Shown in pieces: positions 9,807 to 19,709 of a stretch of DNA of 25,861 bases. The stretch is from assembly GCA_000697335.1 (NCBI GenBank), contig JNEM01014739.1, positions 1 to 25,861 of the forward strand, in the 5' to 3' direction. The stretch is from Conidiobolus incongruus B7586 (Eukaryota > Entomophthoromycota > Entomophthoromycetes > Entomophthorales > Conidiobolaceae). The first letter of the stretch is position 1. Every line of letters begins with the position of its first letter. The notes beneath the pieces were generated by a model that saw only the letters and a program-made list of their open reading frames with translations, ran no database searches and was not told where the DNA came from. Both the position numbers and the translations under genes were made by a program.

Positions 9807-10647
9807 TTATTTAGTCTGAAAAAATTGGATACCGTTTTCAATCCATCTTTCATACTCTTTCTGCTCCTGATACTCTGCAAACTCTCTAATGAAATTCACT
9901 AAATTGTCATCGACTCCGTTGGATTCTAGATATTGTTCGAACCCTTCTTTGATGTCCTATAAAATCATTAGAACAATTGGTTAAACGATGAATGATGAAG
10001 TTTACCTCAGGTAATTCGAAGAATGGTTCTGCATAGCTCTTGTCATGGTCCAATTGAAATTCAAAGTCGTGAGGTCCCAATTCACTGCGCTTGAGATCTA
10101 AATTTTGTACAGTGCGAATTTCTTCAATACCGTAATCATCTTTCAAAATCTCGAGATCGAAGAGTAATTTGTGCTTAACACCGTCCTTAGCAATAAGGAC
10201 CGATGCTTCGATGACGCTACCATCGTCATAATCGATCTCGTCCAAAAACTCTTGAGCTTCATCGCCCAACTCATCATGGTATTCTTCGTCATCCTCCGTC
10301 AAGTTAATATCGTCCAAATGGAACTGAACGATAATTTGACCTTTCTTCAAAGTTTTGGTAAGTTCGATAATACCCACACCGTCCCACCTATGGAGTTGGA
10401 AGCCGTTAGGTGGCTGAGGTTCTGAGAATTCTGCACTGGCATCCCTCTCTAATTTAAGTTCTTCGGATAAGGTTCTGACGATATGGTCTTGAGTCAATTG
10501 GATTTCTGCAGCTTTCAAAGTTTGGTTAGAGTTAAATAATCTAGTAGGTACTGTTGTCAAAGGTTTTAACTTAAAATTATTTTTTATTGAATTATTTGAA
10601 ATAGATCTAAATATTGATCTATTTAAAATTATATTGAATTTTTTCAT
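9807..10647 (-). CDS. MAM33: MAM33/p32 (gC1qBP) family mitochondrial matrix protein, two exons
   Basis: Exon 1 is 10006-10647 and exon 2 is 9807-9956, joined across a 49-nt intron (9957-10005; donor GTAAAC, acceptor TTATAG, phase 0), giving 263 aa. Residues 1 to about 45 are rich in Lys, Arg, Ser and Asn and lack acids, as in a mitochondrial presequence. The mature part shows the family layout: a helix about 47-68 (ALRTLSEEL-like), a beta-sheet core with HRWDGVGIIELTK and IIVQFHLDDIN, a very acidic loop about 112-142 (EDDEEYHDELGDE), and the two C-terminal helices encoded mainly by exon 2 (FEQYLESNGVDDNLVNFI, then EYERWIENG). Family members are doughnut-shaped acidic trimers of the matrix linked to respiration and mitoribosome function. 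Without the intron the frame would read on past the acceptor into unrelated residues, so splicing is well supported. Confidence 0.93.
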
Positions 10648-10993
10648 GGTTTATTTATTTATCTAATTAATTTTGAATTATTAAATTGAAGGACTTGATT
10701 GGAAAATTAAATTTAATCTGTTGATTAAGTCAAAACAGATTATGGGATCATATTTTGGTAATAGATTTGGATTATTATATTGTGAAATTCAAAATAATAA
10801 ACTTTAATAGTATAATAATAGAAAAGAGAGTATTATAATGATGATGGGTCAGATGTCAGAAACATAAGTAACTTATTTAACATATTCATTGATCATGAAT
10901 TATTTACGAAAACAAAATTTCCTATTATTGAAAAAATTCTCAAATGTATTATTTCTAATGAGGTTAATAAAGTATAACAAAAACAATAGGTAT
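10648..10993. other. Divergent spacer between MAM33 and tRNA-Ala(TGC)
   Basis: About 345 bp of AT-rich DNA holding the MAM33 promoter (minus) and the 5' flank of the tRNA gene (plus). No distinct TATA or operator stands out. Confidence 0.6.
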
Positions 10994-11066
10994 GGGGAAT
11001 TAGCTCATTTGGTAGAGCGCTCGCTTTGCATGCGAGAGGCGCCGGGATCGATGCCCGGATTCTCCA
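10994..11066 (+). tRNA. tRNA-Ala (anticodon TGC)
   Basis: A complete 73-nt cloverleaf: acceptor GGGGAAT pairs with ATTCTCC including the G3.U70 wobble that marks tRNA-Ala, D stem GCTC/GAGC, anticodon stem CTCGC/GCGAG with loop TTTGCAT (anticodon TGC), and T stem CCGGG/CCCGG with loop ATCGATG. The discriminator is A. The body matches the well-known eukaryotic tRNA-Ala sequence very closely. Only TTT follows at once; the first TTTT lies near 11096, so the primary transcript may have a longer 3' trailer. Confidence 0.97.
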
Positions 11067-12646
11067 AGTTTAAATCATCTCAGGATTTAATCATTATTTT
11101 AATATGATTTTTATTTTCTAATAAATAACAATTGTGTTATGTTAAATTTATAAATAATATCTATTTTAATCAACCTTAAAGTTATTTTTCATTTTTATAA
11201 CATGAATTGGCCTAAATATATTGCAAGGCTTCTGGAAACTAGCCTTGAGACAAAGATCACATGAATCCGATTAAACGGGCCAAAGACGACTAACGAGATA
11301 CTTTAGAGGTGTTTTATTAAATTATCAAGATGTAGGGCTTGGCCTATATTGAAGTGATCATCCAGCAAATGTCTGTCCATTGACTATTTGTTAGTGTAGT
11401 TGATCCTTTGCCAATGTATTGAAACTCTAACTTCTGTTATAGTCTGGAATTTTCGATTGTGTGAGGATTGTTCCTGATATTTGTTAGTGGATTACATCCG
11501 GAATCTTGACGGACGGTTAAACTTGAAAGGCGAGCGGACCTCCCGATCCGCGATAATATAAAATTTCAAATTTTTAATTATATCATAAAAAATGATAATA
11601 CTATTTTTAAAAGATTTTAAATAAATTAAGCTAATGAAATTATCATTTTTATGAATTTAATATTGATTCTGTTTATTTAAATATCATTTCTTAATTCAAA
11701 ATCTTTAAATGTATATTAATTAATAAACATCAAAAACTATTTCAATTATACATCAATCAGTTTAAGTATACAAAAAACAATCTGCCGAGTTTTGAAGTAA
11801 ACTTAATTTAGTTCATAAATCCCTACCAGTAGTATAAGATTTTTGAGAGGCTACATAAAACTTTTAAAGTTTCAAATGAGTATATCAACTATCATCAGAA
11901 TTGTTGTTACTTTATATATTAATTCAGGTTTTCATATTGAATTAAACTTATCCAAGTACAATATATATTAAAACTTCAATACTGATTATACGATTCAACA
12001 GCTTTGGTTAGGATATTCAAAATAATTATAATAAACTGGTATTGATTAAATATTTCAATCAACTATAACAATTAGATTATTTATATCGCAATATTTTGGA
12101 TGTTTCAAATAAAATACACATAATAACATTGATTAATATATATAATATTATAAATATAATTTTCAAAGATCTTAATAACAAAATTACAAAATTAATATCA
12201 ATATATTAGCATTCATTAAATTTCTACAATTTATATTTTTAAATATTAAGAATTTGATTAAATTAGAAAAAAAATAAAATTTTAACTATAAATATTTAAC
12301 AAATACCAAAAATGTAAATTTTTAATATATCTCAATAATTTTTTTGGAAAACTTAAAATTGATATAATTTCAACAAATCCCAACCAACGGTAACAATAAA
12401 TGCCTTGAGTAAATATAACTCGATATTGTCACAAATCAAAATTTGCATAATTAATGCTTGTATAAATTGTCGCATAAGATTTTGATTATGAATCTATTCT
12501 AGAAAGTATTATCAATTGAACTAGTTATTGATGAATTTTAAAGACTGATGAATATTTAATATAAGGTGAGAGAAAAATTAAGATTTAATGATTAAAAATT
12601 AATATATGTATTAATAAATATTCTCTGATAAGTTGAATAATTATAT
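11067..12646. other. Intergenic DNA with one G+C-richer island
   Basis: Apart from the island at about 11205-11555 (separate entry) this is AT-rich spacer with no coding frame of note and no recognised element. Confidence 0.55.
11205..11555. other. Unassigned G+C-richer island with two hairpins (possible ncRNA or old repeat)
   Basis: A sharply bounded block of about 350 bp with far more G+C than both flanks. Near its left edge a 7-bp stem CAAGGCT/AGCCTTG closes a 10-nt loop (11224-11247); near its right edge GCGGA/TCCGC closes an 8-nt loop (11534-11551). No open frame spans it. It does not match the LTR family at 4319 and 12981, the mariner copies, the tRNA genes, or spliceosomal, U3, SRP or RNase P signatures known to me. 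It could be a noncoding RNA gene, another element's solo terminal repeat, or old unique sequence. Confidence 0.35.
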
Positions 12647-12981
12647 TAACACGTCTTGGGAAAGCCGCGTCCGGAATAGTATAAGCAAAAGAGAGAGATC
12701 TAGGGATTTCCAGGTAAAGGTTAGGGAGATAGGGGGTTTATTGATTTAAGCCAAATAGCTGGGAGGACCCAGATCAAACTCCTTCTCTGTAGTATAGCTC
12801 TGTTTCTGGGTTCTATATATAGTGCATAGAGTAGTAGGTTTCTGGAGTTTTCTGGAGGGTTGTATCATTAGCTGATTAAAGGATAGGGTTGAAGTGGTTG
12901 GTCACATGAGGGGGGGAATGACCCTTATATTCAGTTGAAGTAAGCATATTACGTGGGAGGAGAGTCACCTGACTCGTGACA
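12647..12981 (-). mobile_element. Solo LTR, retrotransposon family A (copy 2)
   Basis: Read on the minus strand this begins TGTCACGAG at 12981 and follows copy 1 (4319-4649) throughout. It keeps the TATA-type box in CACTATATATAG, the shared GTTTGATCTGGGTCCT, the AATAAA-type signal in TCAATAAACCCCC, and the same border GTGTTAATA. The flanks GATAT / AATAT could be a worn duplication. It is inverted relative to copy 1 and about 8 kb away, with host genes in between, so the two are independent insertions and not the ends of one element. No internal region is present. The visible divergence between copies suggests old insertions. Confidence 0.82.
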
Positions 12982-13395
12982 ATATCAATTAATAAATGTC
13001 AAGATATCATTCCAAGCTGTAATGATTCAAATAAAATAAAGTGAAAATTGATGAAAACCAAGGTTTGATGTTGCATTCAGAGTAGATCTTCAATCTTGAT
13101 ATAGAATTAATAAATTGATAAAACTATAATGGGATATCTTCTTAATCATTATTCTAATTTTTTCAGTAAAGGATTTTGTTAAATTCGCTATTTTTTAATT
13201 CAAAAATTAGAGGTTTAGAGATCTACAATGCCTATTAATACGCATAATTCAACTAAATTAACATCTATTGAATTATCAACAAAAAAATTTTGAAATTTAA
13301 CAATATATCAATACAATTATATGTTAATAAATTTGTTAAAATATTGTTTATTAAAGTATTAAATTAATTGGTTGTTGGGTTGTTTGTTATTTAAA
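12982..13395. other. Spacer between solo LTR and tyrosinase
   Basis: AT-rich DNA with no gene seen. It should contain the 3' untranslated region of the minus-strand tyrosinase transcript near 13320-13395. Confidence 0.55.
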
Positions 13396-14649
13396 TTAAT
13401 TTTCAAGGGGTTTGTTGAAACCTTGCAAACTCGACAAGAAATTAATCTTCTTGTTATGCTCTTCAATGGTACTAATGGCCTTAGAAGTATCCATATCCAT
13501 GTGCATGACTTCAGCCATACCCTTGATGACCGCTGGATTGATGGGCTTGATCTTCGGATTGTCGGTCTTCTTAAGTCCATCTTTGTTACCAGCCTTGGTG
13601 ATCTTCTGAAGCGTACCTTCTTTTTGTGCATCCATGAGGGTATTGATGCTTGAGAAGGACACATTTTCAGGCGTGAGTTGGGTACCATTAACAAGTGGTA
13701 AGGGAGTACCATCGGCTCCAGAAAGCATGACACGGGTATTGGAAGCATAGGTATAACAGAGGGGATATGCTGTAGTGTCGAACACTTTCCACACAGGTTC
13801 TCGGGGACCATTTGGGAAGTTCATGGTATCGTTAGGGTCAGCCTGCTTGGGGGTTTGATAGTGTTCACCATCGTAAGTGTGAGCGATATCAGGATTTTGA
13901 TTCTGCCACATCCACCAGTAGCGATCAATATTCGCGTGATGGAGGAAAAAGCCAGGATCGTTAGGAGATTGGGGAGGTCCCAAATCCGCTTGAGTATCTC
14001 CCAAAAGTACATGGAAAAACCCATGATAGAGCTCGAGAGTCCAAGCAAATTGGGAGAATACTTTGTATTCATTAACGATTGAATCCATTCTAGTGGTATC
14101 GGGCATTGGATCGACTTCGGGAGCGGGATACCTCACATCACCATTAGTACGGTGGTAGCATCTCTTGAGGTTATGCTTTGTTGGATAGTTGACCTCAGTA
14201 TAGGCGAATGGACCATTTTGGAGTTCCCAATCTGCGTTTCCATTTCCATTGCCACCAATGTACTGATCACCCAAAACTGGCGAATTGTGAAGGGCTTGAC
14301 TGTCTCTAGCCCAATCCCAATAAGGAATAACAACATTGGGATTTACTCTATTGATCAACTCTTGGAGGATATAAAGGAAGTAGCGATGCCATGGTAAAAA
14401 CTGGGGACCTTGATGCACGTTACTATATTCTTGAATGTGTGCCCAAGCGAACCAATCCATATAACTGTTATAATCATCCATCTTGGCCTTATACAAAGTT
14501 CTTAGAGCGTTGATCCAATCATTTCGCTCTTGATCAGTCATATCTCGCACTTCTTTTCTAACTCTAATAGTCTGACATGCTCCTTGTTCTTGAGCACTTA
14601 TCAATTGTAATAGGGGTAAAACAACCGATGTTAAACCGAAAAATTTCAT
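13396..14649 (-). CDS. Secreted tyrosinase (type-3 di-copper phenol oxidase)
   Basis: One intronless frame encodes 417 aa. Residues 1-19 are a signal peptide (VVLPLLQLISA core), so the enzyme should enter the secretory path. The CuA site is His71, His79 and His88 in AHIQEYSNVH..LPWHRYFL. The CuB site is His209 and His213 in YHGFFHVLLG, with the third ligand from His237/His238 in DPGFFLHHANIDRYWW. IPYWDWARD (108-116) and the DPGFFLHH block are family hallmarks. Tyrosinases hydroxylate monophenols and oxidise diphenols to quinones, feeding melanin formation or protein cross-linking. The Cys two residues before the second CuA His, which makes a thioether in many fungal enzymes, is absent (Asn77). 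Residues about 320-417 form a Lys-rich tail beyond the catalytic core. Whether the tail is cleaved, and whether monophenols or only diphenols are used, cannot be read from sequence. Confidence 0.94.
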   Translation of the reverse strand: MKFFGLTSVVLPLLQLISAQEQGACQTIRVRKEVRDMTDQERNDWINALRTLYKAKMDDYNSYMDWFAWAHIQEYSNVHQGPQFLPWHRYFLYILQELINRVNPNVVIPYWDWARDSQALHNSPVLGDQYIGGNGNGNADWELQNGPFAYTEVNYPTKHNLKRCYHRTNGDVRYPAPEVDPMPDTTRMDSIVNEYKVFSQFAWTLELYHGFFHVLLGDTQADLGPPQSPNDPGFFLHHANIDRYWWMWQNQNPDIAHTYDGEHYQTPKQADPNDTMNFPNGPREPVWKVFDTTAYPLCYTYASNTRVMLSGADGTPLPLVNGTQLTPENVSFSSINTLMDAQKEGTLQKITKAGNKDGLKKTDNPKIKPINPAVIKGMAEVMHMDMDTSKAISTIEEHNKKINFLSSLQGFNKPLEN

Positions 14650-14873
14650 TATTATATTAAATTATAAACAGGTATTATATTAAAAATTAACTAAAAAATA
14701 AACTGGGTAATATTAATAAGTATACCCAAAAATTAGATTAATAATAGAGCTAAAATCAAATTAATTATCAATAATAGAATAATTAATTTCTATCAAAAAT
14801 CATAAAAAATTTGAAAAGTTAATCGATTACACGGGGAAATGTGTATTTTAATAATTGAGAAGGGGGTTAGAGA

Positions 14874-14881
14874 TTTATATA
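14874..14881 (-). promoter_or_regulatory. Possible TATA box of the tyrosinase gene
   Basis: The minus strand reads TATATAAA inside a locally less AT-rich context (preceded by ACCAGATTT, followed by CTCTAACCCCC when read out on that strand). It is about 225 bases upstream of the start codon, implying a leader near 195 bases. Position and match are reasonable, but AT bias limits confidence. Confidence 0.4.
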
Positions 14882-17299
14882 CCAGATTTTGAACTTGGTA
14901 ATTATGCGATAAATCATATAAAGACAGAAGATAATGTAATTTACTCATTAAAAATCTGGTGACAATCATGCAAAAAAAATTTTACATCTAAAAATTGTTA
15001 ATCTTCTAACTTAGAGAAGAAATATCTTTTTAATTTATTTTTAATTTTAAAATTTATTTAATTGGTTAAACCAAAATATTCCAACTAAAATTATAAAATT
15101 TTATTGGTTATATCGAAAATTCATGCTAAATCTTAACAAAAAATTTTTTAATTTAAAAATTAATGGCAAATCTCAAATCAGAAATGCTAGAGCCTTCTGA
15201 GTTATTATTGCAGAACCTTCCAATTCATTGACATATTTTTACTGAATTGACGCCTTATAACCAATGAGGGACTTTGGCGAAATTAAACAATGTAAATGTC
15301 CGCTAAGGTGGCTACTTTCAAATTCTATATAATTTATATTATTTTTGAGTGCTTTGATTCAGCGTAAATCATTCATATTACATCCCGATATTGTCTGAGT
15401 TGGATTCCTAATGACGTTGAAACCTGGAGAAAGAGCTATGATCATTGAATTTTTGAATGATGTAACCTTTCACTCATCAACTTTTAAAACTCAGTTTTGG
15501 AATACTGCATATTGATCTACTCTAATTTGTGTTTTTTCAAGTGGACATAGGTTAGTTTTAATCAATATGTTGGGACCTTAAGGTGGTTACGTAGCTTGAC
15601 AAAGAATATCTACTTATCGATGCAATGGAAGTATCATCTGTAAACAAACTTATACAATAACAAATGTCATTTTAAATATAATTAAAATTTTAACATTTAA
15701 TATAATTAATAATTACTAATTATTATTATTTAAATTTTTCATTACTATGAATGGAAATTAATGCCAAATTAAATTTTCAAAAAACAAAGATTTTTCGAAT
15801 ATAATATATACTATTCATTATAAAAAATTCAGCTGGATTTAATATTATATAAAATATATTGTTATTTAGGAAATTTTAGCATTTTCTTTATATTCAAAAA
15901 ATAAAAAGTAATTATCATATAGCTCGTGATAAATTAATAATTCAAAAAATCAAAAATGACTAAATAGTTGCTTTGTAGTAACCATCAATATTAATATAAT
16001 TACATATAATACTTGATCAACTATAGAAAATAAGGCAATTGTATGTTTTTTTGAAAATTTATTTAATATTTAATATATAAATGATCTCATCATCAAAACA
16101 TTTAATCTTTTATAGTTATAACGTTTTTTATTAATATTTATTAAAATATTTTTAAGTGTTAAACTAAATATTTATGTTTTTCTAACATTACTAATGATAT
16201 TTCCCAATACTTTCTGTATAATAAAATCTGTTGATAAATTAAAATCTATTAAATAATTTACATTTAACATTATTTAGCAAATATAATGGCTGAAACTAAA
16301 AAAGAAAGGGAATCAATATATATATTTAACATATCGAACGAATATTCAATAAATATTACAGGTATGATATATGATATTTAGTTAGATAGTAACCAATAAT
16401 TATGCTATACATTATATCACTATAATATTGAACAAAAATAAAAATAATATGTCATAAATATTATTTTATGAATATAATATCTTAACCATTTTACCAAGAA
16501 ATTAAAATCAATTCAAATAAATCTACCATAAATACAATTAACCTTAATATATCTATAAAATATCAAATAATTAACGTTTTTACTAATAATTATATTTAAA
16601 AGACATTACAGCATTAAGGATAGATAAAATTTTTTTAATAAATAAATTTCTATATTCTTTTATCATATACTATTTAATTATTTTACATTGATTATATAGA
16701 GTTTAAATGCTTGCATAATTGAAATTTAGCTTAATTGTAAGTGTAACAATATTATATATATTGTTCAAACCTCTATTATTATATAATAGAATCAATATTA
16801 AAAGTGATCCTGATATCTTGATTCAATTTGATTAATTTTCAAAGAAAATTCCAAAGATAATATTATCTATATAAGTGAAATTTTTATCAATTTATTTTCA
16901 AATAAATCTGTAAAATTTAAAAAAAAATTATCAAATTTCTCATAATAATTGATTTGAAAATGGGCCGAAATAATATTATGCATTAACTATTCAATTGTTG
17001 TATTTCAAAAATGCCCATCTGTCTCAATTCAATAATCAAGTCCATATTACCTCCCAGCTATAGTGGATTTGTTGGTCCATAATCAAATGATATCCTTTAA
17101 CTCCTTTTATTTGAATTTATCCAAATCCTATGCCACTCACTGAATGAATTATTTAAACCCAAAAGTGCTAAAGATAGAAGGGATTCCAATTTTTCAAATA
17201 TTCTGCTATGACATCTCTATAGTTAGTAAAATTTAATCTACACAGTCCCGATATGTTAAAGAGTAGGATTAATAAAAAATTTACTAAATCATATTATGT

Positions 17300-17548
17300 G
17301 TGCTTTTCAAACAACAATTTTTATTTAAAAAACTTATTTTAAAACAAAACATAATGTCATTACTTCTGAAAGCATTATTCAGAGTGAAGGTTGACGCGAA
17401 CCAAATCAAGGGCCATTCTTTGTCTATGTCAAACCAATCTAATTACTTTCCTGATTATTGCTCATTATCTAATGTGAATGGAAGGCAAAGTGACCTGATG
17501 AAACTAAGCATACAATCTAATATGTCTTCCCCTTGGAAGTCAACTTAA
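17300..17548 (+). CDS. Small hypothetical ORF of uncertain status
   Basis: An 82-codon frame, or 64 codons from the internal Met at 17354, inside a patch with more G+C than its surroundings. The predicted product is Lys/Ser/Asn-rich with no signal peptide, membrane segment or motif that I recognise. Third-position composition is not strikingly biased, and no splice-site pair clearly extends it. It could be a small gene, an exon of a gene whose other parts I cannot see, a remnant, or chance. Confidence 0.22.
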   Translation: MLFKQQFLFKKLILKQNIMSLLLKALFRVKVDANQIKGHSLSMSNQSNYFPDYCSLSNVNGRQSDLMKLSIQSNMSSPWKST

Positions 17549-18966
17549 AAATTCATTCAGTGTCTTATCGATCAAACAAACTTGTTTCTACTCTATATTT
17601 TAGTTTAAGTTTACTTCTTAGTGACTTTCTCAACTTCAAAGTTTGGTTAAATTATATATTTTTTGGCTGAATCCCAGGGAGTGAGAGGAAAAAGTTATAA
17701 CATTGGCTAAATTTTTCATTAAGATGATCCTTATCCCAGTGAAATCAAACCCAATCAAACTTAAGCTTAAGTGATCAGCTAACCAAATCAGCAGAAGAGC
17801 CAACTCAAGTAAAAGATTCAAATAATAATAATAAATGTATGATGATCAATTATTGACCAAGGATTTACTTTATTAAAAACAAAAGATCAATAAATTATAT
17901 TTTGTAATTTAATAATAAAAAATATAACTATATCACAATTAAAGTAAGCATGAATAAAATTTTTGATCAAGGTTATAATAAAATATTTATAAATATTATA
18001 AAAACTATATAATATATTTCATGCAACTAATGAAAATTGTTGTATAGTTATTAATGTTCGCGATTTCTACCAAAAAGCTCTTTAGTATTACAAATTTTTT
18101 GACTTTTACAAATAATTCATAAATTAATTTATAAAAATAGATAAATTAATTTAAGACTGAACCTAGCATATTTTTGAAGTAAATTCTATTGGTTTGGAAC
18201 AATACCACAATGGTTATAAATATAAAATAAATACATATTTATTAAAATGCCCAAATCCATTAAATATTAATTGTAAAAATAAATCTTTAGATATAATGAT
18301 TTAAAAAAAGATTCCCCTAAGATAATAATTTTAATCTCAAATATATTGATAAAATTAAGGGTGTCTAATATTCAAATTAATATCCGTTATTAATATTTAG
18401 AATTTGATACATTGTTTGATTATTAAATTAATTATATATATTGATGATATTACAATCAGTGTAATAATTATAATATATGAGTATACAATCATTGAATTTT
18501 AAGATATAGTTAACCCTTATAAATAATATAAAATCATAAGAAAATATATTCATTTTGTTTTATATTTTATGTAATAATTTTAAAAAATTGTTATACTTAA
18601 TAATACCCGATATTTATCCATACAACTAAGGTGTGATAATTGTTAATATGAAGAATTAATAATTAGAATATATTCAATTATGAGAATAATAAGTATAATA
18701 AGAATTAATTATTGAATATTAAATTTTCAAAAAATGTTTTAGTATTAGTTTATTCAATAAACTTAAATATAAATTAACTGTAAAGGTATTATACAAAATT
18801 TAATAACTTTAAAAAATCAAAAAAGGAAATATATATAAGTATGAAATTATGTGATATTTAATGATATATTAAGATAATGAAATTAAAATACTGAGTCAAA
18901 ATATAGATAATATAATGATATTTTATTAATATATCTTATATTGAAAAAAATTTCATTTAGTAAAAA

Positions 18967-19039
18967 GGGAGAATCGGGGTATCGATCCCCGTGCCTCTCG
19001 CATGCTAAGCGAGCGCTCTACCATTTGAGCTAATTCCCC
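18967..19039 (-). tRNA. tRNA-Ala (anticodon AGC)
   Basis: The minus strand gives a complete 73-nt cloverleaf: acceptor GGGGAAT/ATTCTCC with the G3.U70 wobble, D stem GCTC/GAGC, anticodon stem CTCGC/GCGAG with loop TTAGCAT (anticodon AGC, read as IGC after A-to-I editing), and T stem CGGGG/CCCCG. A T-run (minus strand of 18962-18966) follows as terminator. The odd feature is the discriminator: position 18967 gives C, where tRNA-Ala normally has A, as the TGC isoacceptor at 10994 does. Confidence 0.95.
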
Positions 19040-19709
19040 ATACATCAATAAATTAAAATTTATTTGCATTTCCAAGAAGATTTGGGTTGAGTTACTCATT
19101 ATCTATTCTAGCTATCTACGCTGTTACCTTTCCATACTCAACCGATAATACCACACTCAAATTCATTTTTATCACATTCTGTTTATTTAATTATAAAATT
19201 TTTCAAAATATTAAATGTATTGATTAAAATTAATTTAATATCTATTCCCAAAATTACATTTTTATACAAATAATCTATTTTAGTTAATTCTAAATAATTC
19301 AGAGAATTTTATAAATTTTAAATCATAAAAAATTTCATCACCATAGTTAATCTCCAAATTAATCTCCTCAATATATTGAAGATCTTTGGGAAATTAAAGT
19401 GATTATTGGTTCAGAATCGTTGAGATAACTCAAAAATATTGGGCATTAACTTGGCAATTGATAAATTATTATTATTAAATTACTATTATCATTATTATTA
19501 TGGTTATTTAATTATACAACAATCTACCAAATTCGTATTAAATTACTATTGTTTTTCAAATATTACTAAAATTTTAGTTTTATTTGCATTTTATTGACAA
19601 ATTAGTCGAAAATAGAATATGGAGTAAGTTCAATATAAGTATTGAATAGATGAGAATCTTTAAAAGATTTTGGATTAAAGTCTCAATGAATAATATAATA
19701 TATTGAAGT
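19040..19709. other. Divergent spacer between tRNA-Ala(AGC) and the peptide transporter
   Basis: AT-rich DNA with a less AT-rich stretch just upstream of the tRNA (about 19070-19160) and the transporter promoter at the right. No clear TATA, operator or other site was recognised. Confidence 0.55.

Larger units (their letters stand above)
14650..18966. other. Long AT-rich intergenic region
   Basis: More than 4 kb without a firm gene. Two patches, about 15180-15660 and 16970-17830, are less AT-rich than the rest. The first carries only a 34-codon frame (15411-15515, plus), the second an 82-codon frame (separate entry). The remainder is AT-only spacer. The part next to 14649 is the tyrosinase promoter region. 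Confidence 0.55.

Noticed and set aside
10889-11107. 72-codon frame spanning tRNA-Ala(TGC)
   Set aside because: It is explained by the tRNA gene; the translated part over the tRNA has no protein meaning.
4319-12981. Inverted LTR pair as the ends of one large composite element
   Set aside because: Retrotransposon LTRs are direct, not inverted, and the interval contains MAM33, a tRNA gene and unrelated mariner copies.
13359-14397. Several frames overlapping tyrosinase in other phases and on the plus strand
   Set aside because: They are shadows of the tyrosinase gene, lacking domains of their own.
14882-14959. Inverted repeat CCAGATTTT ... AAAATCTGG upstream of tyrosinase as an operator or element end
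   Set aside because: It is only 9 bp, AT-rich and separated by 60 bases; chance is likely in this composition.
15411-15515. 34-codon frame as a small protein gene
   Set aside because: It is too short to distinguish from chance and has no motif or signal peptide.
17636-17821. 61-codon minus-strand frame with a hydrophobic start
   Set aside because: The composition is compatible with chance in AT-rich DNA, and there is no recognisable family or context.
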